This document shows positions 7,598 through 13,140 of a DNA stretch of 13,140 nucleotides, in pieces. The notes below the pieces were generated by a model that did not search any database, had not been told where the DNA came from, and saw only the letters and a program-made list of their open reading frames with translations. The translations under genes were made by a program, and so were the position numbers. Origin of the DNA: an uncultured Gammaproteobacteria bacterium (GTDB lineage Bacteria; Pseudomonadota; Gammaproteobacteria; Nitrosococcales; Methylophagaceae); NCBI GenBank assembly GCA_913058195.1, contig CAJXPP010000036.1, positions 1 through 13,140 of the forward strand, written 5' to 3'. Every line of letters begins with the position of its first letter. Within the stretch, counting starts at the first letter, position 1.

Positions 7598-8599
7598 ATG
7601 AGCACACATAACACCTTAACCCAGTTTATTATTGAACAACAACGTAAAGTGCCCGAAGCATCTGGTGACTTAACGTTACTAATAAATGATATTGCTACAG
7701 CTTGTAAATGCATTTCTCACACGGTAAGTCGTGGGTCAATGACAGGAATGCTCGGTAGTGCAGGCACTGAAAATGTGCAAGGGGAAACCCAAAAACAACT
7801 TGATATTATCACTAACGATATTATGGTTGAAACACTAGAGTGGACTGGACATTTATCAGGTATGGTATCAGAAGAAGTCGATGATTTTATTCCTATCCCA
7901 GAGCAATATCCTAAGGGTAAATACCTTGCCCTGTTTGATCCCTTAGATGGCTCGTCAAATATCGATATTAATCTCACTGTTGGCACTATTTTTTCTATCC
8001 TAGCAGGACCAGAAGGTTCAGATGCTAGCCAAGATGATTTTCTACAAAAAGGTGTTGATCAAGTTTGTGCTGGATTTGTATTGTATGGACCATCAACAAT
8101 GATGATCTTAACAACCGGTCAGGGTGTTAACGGTTTTACCTTAGATCAGGATGTTGGTGAGTTTATACTGACACATCCGAATATGACTATTCCAGAAGAC
8201 ACGCAAGAGTTTTCAATTAACATGTCAAATCAGCGCTTTTGGGAACCTGCAGTACAACAATATATTGACGAATGCATGCAAGGAACGGAAGGCCCACGTG
8301 ATAAAAATTTCAATATGCGTTGGGTGGCGTCAATGGTGGCAGAGGTCTACCGTATTTTGACTCGTGGAGGTGTATTTTTATACCCGCTTGATAGTAGAGA
8401 TAGTGGAAAGCAAGGCAAGCTTAGACTGATGTATGAAGCGAATCCGATGGGCTTTATTGTCGAGCAGGCTGGAGGCAGCTGTTCAACTGGTCTTCAACGC
8501 ATTCTGGATATTCAACCTACAGATATTCATCAAAGAGTTCCTGTCATTTTAGGCTCTAAGAATGAAGTTAATCGTGTTATTGCTTACCATCAAAAGTAA
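7598..8599 (+). CDS. fbp: Class 1 fructose-1,6-bisphosphatase
   Basis: Removes the 1-phosphate from fructose 1,6-bisphosphate using Mg2+, the irreversible step of gluconeogenesis and of the regenerative part of the Calvin cycle. At 333 residues it is close to the E. coli enzyme (332). Metal ligands are visible: E92/E93 in SEEVDD and D114, D117 in FDPLDGSSNID. The class signature GKLRLMYEANPMG carries K274 and E280. YRILTRGGVFLYP supplies substrate contacts. The start is ATG 7598, with GGAG (7584-7587) ten bases before; the frame is open up to a TTG at 7559, but the sequence before 7598 does not look like family sequence. It sits between the aldolase and TPI, so the operon encodes three consecutive reactions. 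It is not the bifunctional FBPase/SBPase of class 2 (GlpX), so sedoheptulose bisphosphatase activity should not be assumed. Confidence 0.96.
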   Translation: MSTHNTLTQFIIEQQRKVPEASGDLTLLINDIATACKCISHTVSRGSMTGMLGSAGTENVQGETQKQLDIITNDIMVETLEWTGHLSGMVSEEVDDFIPIPEQYPKGKYLALFDPLDGSSNIDINLTVGTIFSILAGPEGSDASQDDFLQKGVDQVCAGFVLYGPSTMMILTTGQGVNGFTLDQDVGEFILTHPNMTIPEDTQEFSINMSNQRFWEPAVQQYIDECMQGTEGPRDKNFNMRWVASMVAEVYRILTRGGVFLYPLDSRDSGKQGKLRLMYEANPMGFIVEQAGGSCSTGLQRILDIQPTDIHQRVPVILGSKNEVNRVIAYHQK

Positions 8600-8644
8600 G
8601 TAACTCTTTATCGCGATAGTAAATTATTTGAAAGGTTAAAAATT

Positions 8645-9463
8645 ATGCGTAAACCACTTGTTGCCGGTAATTGGAAGATGAACAGTCCCGATGAAAGCTC
8701 AAAAACATTATTAGAAAATATACTGCATGATTCCAAGATGCTAGACAGTATATTAAAAGAGCAAGAAAATGCTAGTGCCATTGATATTGCACTATTTCCA
8801 CCATCGGTTTTTTTAAGAGAAGCACAAGAAATACTGACTGGAAGCAATTTGCATTGGGGGACACAGAATGTATCTGCCTATGATGAAGGGCCTTATACGG
8901 GTGAGATATCAGCATCAATGATTAAAAACTTTGGCTGTGACTATGTACTAATAGGTCACTCCGAACGACGATGTTTGTATGAAAAACTAGAATTAGATCA
9001 GTTTGTATTGGATCAAATTGTTGCTGAGAAATATACAATGGCAACACGTCACGGTTTAAGCCCTATTATCTGCATTGGTGAAACTGCCGAAGATTATGAG
9101 GCTGGTAAAACAGAAGAGGTCATCGCTCGCTTATTGGATGTACTTATTAAGCATCAAGGGGCAAAAGCTTTATCTCAGACAGTGCTAGCATATGAACCAG
9201 TATGGGCAATTGGCACAGGAAAATCAGCAACACCAGAATGGGCGCAAGAGGTGCATGCTTTTATGCGTGAGCGGGTGGCTCAATCAGATACTGAAACGGC
9301 AGAGTCACTACGAATCATTTATGGTGGTAGCGTTAAAAAGGAAAATGCTCGTGCTATTTTTGCAAAACCAGATGTCGATGGGGGTTTAATTGGCGGCGCA
9401 TCACTTGATGTGGATCAGTTTATTAAGATCTGCTTTGCTGCAGCATTAAAAGAAGCAGGATAG
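8645..9463 (+). CDS. tpiA: Triosephosphate isomerase
   Basis: Interconverts dihydroxyacetone phosphate and glyceraldehyde 3-phosphate in glycolysis, gluconeogenesis and carbon fixation. All catalytic parts of the TIM barrel are present: N9 and K11 in AGNWKMN, H105 in IGHSERR, E184 in AYEPVWAIGTGK with the mobile loop 6, and YGGSV (226-230) binding phosphate. It has 272 residues against about 255 in E. coli, and otherwise resembles that type (GTQNV, KTEEV). The extra length lies mainly in two places: about ten residues around SILKEQENASAID before strand 2, and about seven after GHSERR (RCLYEKLELDQFVLDQIV). ATG 8645 has AAAGG nine bases upstream. It is the last gene of the operon, 45 bases after FBPase, and is followed by a strong terminator. 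Whether a second tpiA serves glycolysis elsewhere in the genome cannot be seen. Confidence 0.96.
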   Translation: MRKPLVAGNWKMNSPDESSKTLLENILHDSKMLDSILKEQENASAIDIALFPPSVFLREAQEILTGSNLHWGTQNVSAYDEGPYTGEISASMIKNFGCDYVLIGHSERRCLYEKLELDQFVLDQIVAEKYTMATRHGLSPIICIGETAEDYEAGKTEEVIARLLDVLIKHQGAKALSQTVLAYEPVWAIGTGKSATPEWAQEVHAFMRERVAQSDTETAESLRIIYGGSVKKENARAIFAKPDVDGGLIGGASLDVDQFIKICFAAALKEAG

Positions 9464-9483
9464 GTACTCACTAGAGCTAAATT

Positions 9484-9520
9484 AAAAATCCTCACTGCTA
9501 ATCAGCAGTGAGGATTTTTT
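9484..9520. terminator. Bidirectional terminator between tpiA and the aldehyde dehydrogenase
   Basis: A perfect 16-base-pair stem: the left arm ends in TCCTCACTGCT (9489-9499) and the right arm is AGCAGTGAGGA (9504-9514), with loop AATC. Six T follow on the plus strand (9515-9520), and the five A at 9484-9488 give a T run on the minus strand. It lies between two genes that point at each other, 20 bases past the TPI stop and 27 bases past the dehydrogenase stop, so it can end both transcripts. Confidence 0.93.
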
Positions 9521-9547
9521 ATAAATGAAGGCTTAGCTTCTATACGG

Positions 9548-10999
9548 CTATTGAATCCCTTTAGAGCTAATTACAATCATTTTTTCAATTTGCATATCTT
9601 CCATTGTGTAAGGTACACCACCAGTCCCAAGCCCTGAATTTTTCAAGCCAGCGAATGGCATCCAATCAACACGGAATGCAGTATGCTCATTTATCATTAC
9701 GGCAGATGCTGCTAAACGATCAGAAATGTACATAGCTGAATCAATATTTTGGCTATAAACCGATGCTTGGAAAGCAACATCTAATGAATTAGCTAGTTTA
9801 ATTGCTTGGTCTAAATCACTATAAGGATAGATACAAACAACCGGGCCAAATACTTCTGATGTAGATACTTTGCTTTCCATACTTGGATTGAAAAGAACAG
9901 TTGGAGCATAGCAATTATTAGGTAGTGAGTACCCACCAAAACCAAGTTCAGCACCCATGTCGACAGCTTCTTGTACCCATGATGAAACACGCTCCACTTC
10001 ATTGGCTCGAATAAGTGGTCCAACTTCTGTTTGATCAGAAAGTGGGTTGCCAACAATCAATTTTTCAGCAGCTTCACTCAGCTGTTGTGATACATTTCTG
10101 GCAATTGATTCATGTACAAATATCCGTTGAACTGAAACACATACTTGGCCTGCATGATAAAAGGCACCTTTAGTTAGTGCTGGGATTGCTGTTTCAAGAT
10201 TAGCATCTTCTGCCACAATGACTGGGGCAACGCCACCATGTTCTAGGGCGCAGCGAGTACCTGATGATAATTTTGATCGTAAATACCAACCCACTCGAGC
10301 ACTACCAATAAAACTAAAAAAGGCAACACGGGGATCCGTCACTAATTGCTCGGCTATTTGATGATTTTCAGTTAATACGGCTTGACACCAAGCTGCAGGT
10401 AAGCCTGCTTGGCGGAATATCTCAACCAAACGGAGACACGAAAGTGCAGTATCTTCTGCTGGTTTAACAATAACGGGGCAACCCGTAGCAATCGCAGGGC
10501 CTACTTGATGTGCAATAAGGTTTAATGGGTGATTAAATGCACTGACGGCCACGACAACGCCGATCGGTTCTTTTTTTATCATCGTTAAACGATGTTCAGA
10601 GGCTGCATTAATACCCATGGGAACGGGTTTACTTGTTTCTGTTCGTAACTCATCAACACAGATGCGAATGCTATCAATGCAGCGTGCCATTTCGACTCTA
10701 GAATCGATTAATGGTTTCCCACCTTCATTGGCTGAGTTGGTGGCTAATTCTTCAAACTGATCTTGCATGAGGAGAATTGCACGTTCAAGTATTGCAATGC
10801 GTTGCGATGTTGATAGCCAGTTATCTCTATTACTATAAAGAGAATATGCTTGGGCTAGGGCTTCTTCAATATCATGTTCATTGGCTCTAGCAACCGTACC
10901 GATAATATCACCTGTATAAGCTGATGTTACTTCATGCTTAGTATCACTAGGCTTTTCAACACCAGCAATTACTAAAGGGAAATGCTGTATATCAGACAT
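9548..10999 (-). CDS. NAD(P)-dependent aldehyde dehydrogenase
   Basis: A 483-residue soluble member of the aldehyde dehydrogenase superfamily, which oxidises an aldehyde to its acid with NAD or NADP. Visible parts are FNHPLNL with N156 of the oxyanion hole, VKP with K179 for coenzyme, FIGSARVG as the Rossmann glycine turn, general base E253, nucleophile C287 in GQVC, and E382 in SEVFGPVV. The region around E253 reads LEHGGVAPVIV instead of the usual LELGGKSP. I associate that with lactaldehyde dehydrogenase-like and ALDH21-like branches, from memory; the substrate is unknown. The start codon at 10997-10999 has AAGGA at 11008-11012, eight bases before, and this site overlaps the stop codon of the upstream acetolactate synthase-like gene, so the two are one operon and probably translationally coupled. 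The pairing suggests the aldehyde comes from, or accompanies, the ThDP enzyme product. Confidence 0.92.
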   Translation of the reverse strand: MSDIQHFPLVIAGVEKPSDTKHEVTSAYTGDIIGTVARANEHDIEEALAQAYSLYSNRDNWLSTSQRIAILERAILLMQDQFEELATNSANEGGKPLIDSRVEMARCIDSIRICVDELRTETSKPVPMGINAASEHRLTMIKKEPIGVVVAVSAFNHPLNLIAHQVGPAIATGCPVIVKPAEDTALSCLRLVEIFRQAGLPAAWCQAVLTENHQIAEQLVTDPRVAFFSFIGSARVGWYLRSKLSSGTRCALEHGGVAPVIVAEDANLETAIPALTKGAFYHAGQVCVSVQRIFVHESIARNVSQQLSEAAEKLIVGNPLSDQTEVGPLIRANEVERVSSWVQEAVDMGAELGFGGYSLPNNCYAPTVLFNPSMESKVSTSEVFGPVVCIYPYSDLDQAIKLANSLDVAFQASVYSQNIDSAMYISDRLAASAVMINEHTAFRVDWMPFAGLKNSGLGTGGVPYTMEDMQIEKMIVISSKGIQ

Positions 11000-11007
11000 A
11001 ATTATAT

Positions 11008-11012
11008 TCCTT
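11008..11012 (-). promoter_or_regulatory. Dehydrogenase ribosome site overlapping the synthase stop codon
   Basis: Read on the minus strand, AAGGA occupies 11012 down to 11008, and the synthase stop TAA occupies 11013-11011. They share two bases. Spacing to the dehydrogenase ATG is eight bases. A terminating ribosome is thus placed directly on the next initiation site. Confidence 0.75.
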
Positions 11013-12651
11013 ATAAGATACAGATTTTTTCTTGTAAACTTTCATTCAAAATAGAGTGGTTTAAAGAATAATCGACAGCAAGCTCTATTAAATGCACGCC
11101 TTCGGAATTTAAGGCTTCTTGTAAAGTTTTACGAAACGCAGCGTGACTTGTTGGACGATGTCCTATTGCACCATAACTTTCGGCATACTTCACGAAATCA
11201 GGATTAGCGTAGTCAAGACCGAAGTTATCGAAGCCCATACCTTCCTGTTTCCATTTAATCATGCCATAGGCATTATCATTTAGGATGATCACAACCATAT
11301 TCAACCTGAGTCTGACAGCTGTTTCCATTTCTTGTGAGTTCATCATGAAGCCGCCATCACCGCATACAGTGATGACTTTCTTATCGGGATTGATGAGTTT
11401 TGCCAGCATGCCTGATGGAAGACCTGCTCCCATAGTTGCCAATGCGTTATCGAGTAAAAGCGTATTGTTTTGGTAGCAAGGATAATTACGGGCAAACCAG
11501 ACTTTATATACACCATTGTCTAATGTGAGAATACCATCTTCGTCCAGTTCTTCTCGTATAAGCTGAACAGCACTTTGTGGCAATATAGGGAAACGGTCAT
11601 CAAGACTGTATTTACTTATACGTGAATGAACTTCTTTTTTCACGCGATAGAAATAGCTGAAATCCCAATTGTCTTGTGGCGTCAATAAGTCTGATAGGCG
11701 ATTAACGGAGGTGGCTATGTCACCGACAACGTCAAGTTGAGGATAATACACATCATCGATCTCAGCAGCAGAAAAATTCACATGAATGACTTTTGCACCA
11801 TTTTCTCTCATGAAAAAGGGTGGTTTTTCAATAACATCGTGGCCAACATTAATGATTAAGTCGGAGCGGTCAATGGCACAATGTAGGTAATCATTATCAG
11901 ATAAGGCTGCAGTACCTAAATAGGCCTCATGGCGTTCATCAACCACCCCTTTACCCATTTGGGTATTAAAGAAAGGGATACCTGTTTGCTCAATAAGCTT
12001 AAGTAAGGCCTGACTAGAACGCTTTCTATTGGCCCCTGCACCAATTAACAATAAAGGCATTTTTGCATTCTTTATCATTTCAACAGCATTAACAATAGCA
12101 GCGCTATCAGCATCTGGGCGACGCGTTGGTGCTACGGCAAATAAATGTGTTTTTGCATCTTCAGCGGCGATATCTTCAGGCAATTCAATATGAACAGCGC
12201 CAGGACGTTCCTCCATTGCGATACGAAATGCTTCACGCACAATTGATGTGATAGTGCTGCCATGTACAACTTGTTTAGTAAACTTAGTAATAGGTCGCAT
12301 CATATTGACGATATCAACAATTTGGAATCGACCTTGTTTGCTTGCTTTGATTGGTTTCTGGCCCGTTATCATCAGCATCGGCATGCCACCTAATTGGGCA
12401 TAAGCTGCGGGGGTGACAAAGTTTGTTGCACCTGGACCAAGTGTTGATAAACAGACACCAGGCTTACCTGTTAACCTACCATAGGTGGCCGCCATAAATC
12501 CCGCTCCTTGTTCGTGACGAGTCAGGATGAGCTTGATCGATGAGTTCTTTAGGGAATCTAGAAAGTCGAGATTTTCTTCACCAGGAATGCCAAAAATATA
12601 TTCAACGCCTTCATTTTCTAGTGCTTTAACAAATAAATCAGATGTCTTCAT
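11011..12651 (-). CDS. Acetolactate synthase large subunit-like ThDP enzyme
   Basis: A 546-residue thiamine-diphosphate enzyme of the AlsS/IlvB family, which condenses two pyruvates to 2-acetolactate with loss of CO2. The N-terminal Pyr domain holds the activating glutamate E47 in RHEQGAGFMA. The LSTLGPGATN and GQKP stretches are family marks. The central domain (about 185-320) is the usual FAD/nucleotide-binding-like fold. The PP domain has the ThDP motif from GDGGF (431) to NDNAYG (458-463). No small regulatory subunit follows, and the N-terminus is short, which fits the catabolic AlsS kind better than biosynthetic IlvB. No acetolactate decarboxylase is seen. E47 argues against glyoxylate carboligase, which has Val there. 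The start has AGGGA (12661-12665) nine bases upstream. It is the first gene of an operon with the aldehyde dehydrogenase. The family is sure; the true substrate and role are not, and acetoin formation or a related ligase or decarboxylase activity is possible. Confidence 0.9.
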   Translation of the reverse strand: MKTSDLFVKALENEGVEYIFGIPGEENLDFLDSLKNSSIKLILTRHEQGAGFMAATYGRLTGKPGVCLSTLGPGATNFVTPAAYAQLGGMPMLMITGQKPIKASKQGRFQIVDIVNMMRPITKFTKQVVHGSTITSIVREAFRIAMEERPGAVHIELPEDIAAEDAKTHLFAVAPTRRPDADSAAIVNAVEMIKNAKMPLLLIGAGANRKRSSQALLKLIEQTGIPFFNTQMGKGVVDERHEAYLGTAALSDNDYLHCAIDRSDLIINVGHDVIEKPPFFMRENGAKVIHVNFSAAEIDDVYYPQLDVVGDIATSVNRLSDLLTPQDNWDFSYFYRVKKEVHSRISKYSLDDRFPILPQSAVQLIREELDEDGILTLDNGVYKVWFARNYPCYQNNTLLLDNALATMGAGLPSGMLAKLINPDKKVITVCGDGGFMMNSQEMETAVRLRLNMVVIILNDNAYGMIKWKQEGMGFDNFGLDYANPDFVKYAESYGAIGHRPTSHAAFRKTLQEALNSEGVHLIELAVDYSLNHSILNESLQEKICIL

Positions 12652-12709
12652 TTTAGTTGATCCCTATCTATATTTGAAATAAAAAATTCCCTACATTGCT
12701 TTTGTATCA

Positions 12710-12727
12710 TACTTTTAGATAAAAGTA
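12710..12727. promoter_or_regulatory. Inverted repeat upstream of the synthase operon
   Basis: TACTTTT (12710-12716) and AAAAGTA (12721-12727) are perfect reverse complements separated by AGAT. The repeat lies 59 bases before the synthase start on the minus strand, next to a TATGAT that could serve as its -10 box (12706-12711), although no good -35 box fits it. The position suits a repressor or activator site; the binding protein is unknown and an AT-rich chance match is possible. Confidence 0.3.
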
Positions 12728-12829
12728 ACTTTAGTTATCTATGTAATGCTGAAGTGGGGAAATAAGTTAAAATTAAGCATGTTTTATATGTGGTTTAAAA
12801 GTAGGGGAGTGCTCGATGTTTTAAGTAGG

Positions 12830-12866
12830 TAATTAGCTGAGATGCGTTTATACCATCGGCTAATTA
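12830..12866. repeat. Inverted repeat in the divergent region
   Basis: TAATTAGC (12830-12837) and GCTAATTA (12859-12866) are exact reverse complements. GATG and CATC just inside extend the pairing with a small bulge, leaving a loop of about nine bases. It has no T tract, so it is not a standard terminator. It sits just upstream of the putative plus-strand promoter and may be an operator or a chance hairpin. Confidence 0.3.
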
Positions 12867-12874
12867 ACTTCACT

Positions 12875-12904
12875 TTAACGCTATTTATTACTATGTTTTA
12901 TACT
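12875..12904 (+). promoter_or_regulatory. Putative sigma-70 promoter for the secreted protein
   Basis: TTAACG (12875-12880, four of six bases of the -35 consensus) and TATACT (12899-12904, five of six of the -10) are 18 bases apart. The predicted start point is about 55-60 bases before ATG 12971. In AT-rich DNA such matches arise by chance, so support is moderate. Confidence 0.35.
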
Positions 12905-12970
12905 ATGCAAATATATGGGCTTAATCCAAAGACAGACAAAGCCAAGGTAAATTTTATGACGGGGGTCACC

Positions 12971-13095
12971 ATGCGAATTTTTTTTCTAGCTTTATGTCTG
13001 TCGTTTTCTACAGCGGCTCAAGCTGGGGATCGGCTGGAAGGCATATCAGGCTCTTTAAATGAGGCTGGAAGTCTTTTTTCTGGTTGGTTTTCTGA
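12971..13095 (+). CDS. N-terminus of a secreted protein, truncated by adapter
   Basis: Only about 41 codons are genomic. The protein begins MRIFFLALCLSFSTAAQAGD, a textbook Sec signal peptide: one arginine, a hydrophobic core, and an AQA-G signal peptidase I site after residue 18. The mature start GDRLEGISGSLNEAG is not recognisable. GGGGG at 12961-12965 is five bases before ATG 12971. The frame is open back to ATG 12842, but the signal peptide and ribosome site favour 12971. From 13096 on the translation (CLLYTSD and beyond) comes from sequencing adapter and is not protein. Location is probably periplasmic or outer membrane; function unknown. Confidence 0.7.
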
Positions 13096-13140
13096 CTGTC
13101 TCTTATACACATCTGACGCTGCCGACGATCTACTCTGTGT
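13096..13140. other. Nextera transposase adapter with i5 index (not genomic)
   Basis: Bases 13096-13128 are the reverse complement of the Illumina Nextera Read 1 transposase adapter, starting with the 19-base Tn5 mosaic end CTGTCTCTTATACACATCT. Bases 13129-13136 (TCTACTCT) are the reverse complement of AGAGTAGA, which I recall as i5 index 504, and GTGT (13137-13140) is the start of the constant P5 part that follows the index. Adapter, index and P5 appear in the exact order of a read-through, so this is untrimmed library sequence at a contig end. Confidence 0.98.

Larger units (their letters stand above)
12652..12970. other. Divergent intergenic regulatory region
   Basis: About 320 AT-rich bases between the start of the minus-strand synthase and the start of a plus-strand secreted protein. 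It should contain two outward-facing promoters. I see the inverted repeats at 12710-12727 and 12830-12866 and one plausible plus-strand promoter at 12875-12904. No RNA gene or convincing small ORF was found. The frame of the right-hand gene is open back to an ATG at 12842, but that extension does not resemble a protein start. Confidence 0.5.

Noticed and set aside
11011..12651. Glyoxylate carboligase in place of acetolactate synthase
   Set aside because: The ThDP-activating glutamate (E47, RHEQGAG) is present, whereas glyoxylate carboligase has valine at this place.
12842..12970. N-terminal extension of the right-hand secreted protein
   Set aside because: It is in frame but would put a signal peptide in the interior; ATG 12971 has a G-rich ribosome site and starts directly at the signal peptide.
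13096..13114. Tn5/IS50-like transposon end at the right edge
   Set aside because: The 19-base mosaic end is followed at once by the Nextera adapter, index and P5 start, so it is library sequence and not a natural mobile element.

Overview
The window reads as one contig end from an AT-rich gammaproteobacterium, roughly 40% G+C by eye. The Calvin-type class II aldolase, the class 1 fructose bisphosphatase, the MHYT-domain hybrid kinase and the HD-GYP response regulator fit a marine, autotrophic or methylotroph-like lineage. Thiotrichales relatives such as Methylophaga, Cycloclasticus or Thiomicrospira are my guess; this is an impression, not a computed placement. The left edge cuts into a gene. 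The right edge is not genomic: the last 45 bases are a Nextera transposase adapter with an i5 index.

Layout. (1) 1-722: 3' part of a class V PLP aminotransferase (alanine/serine-glyoxylate type), closed by a clear terminator. (2) 723-2291: a degraded stretch holding a small gene with two compensating frameshifts, a ParA-family ATPase split at a run of eight A, and about 400 bases with no convincing gene. (3) 2292-6211: a two-gene signalling unit, an HD-GYP response regulator (predicted c-di-GMP phosphodiesterase) followed by a large MHYT-PAS-PAS hybrid histidine kinase. (4) 6212-9520: a central carbon operon, class II fructose-bisphosphate aldolase, class 1 fructose-1,6-bisphosphatase and triosephosphate isomerase, preceded by a 27-bp near-palindrome containing a CbbR-type TNA-N7-TNA site and ended by a terminator that can work in both directions. 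(5) 9548-12651, minus strand: an operon of an AlsS/IlvB-like acetolactate synthase and an aldehyde dehydrogenase. The dehydrogenase ribosome binding site overlaps the synthase stop codon. (6) 12652-13095: divergent regulatory DNA and the start of a secreted protein cut off by the adapter.

How the genes work together. TPI, aldolase and FBPase are consecutive steps that turn triose phosphate into fructose 6-phosphate, as needed in gluconeogenesis, the Calvin cycle or a ribulose monophosphate pathway. No RuBisCO, phosphoribulokinase or cbbR is visible here. The glyoxylate-linked aminotransferase would suit glycolate salvage or C1 metabolism, but it is a separate unit. The kinase and HD-GYP regulator probably form a phosphorelay lowering c-di-GMP. 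I see no tRNA, rRNA, CRISPR array or insertion sequence. The most notable items are the ParA split at a slippery A run, the operator-like palindrome before the aldolase operon, the synthase/dehydrogenase pair, and the adapter contamination.
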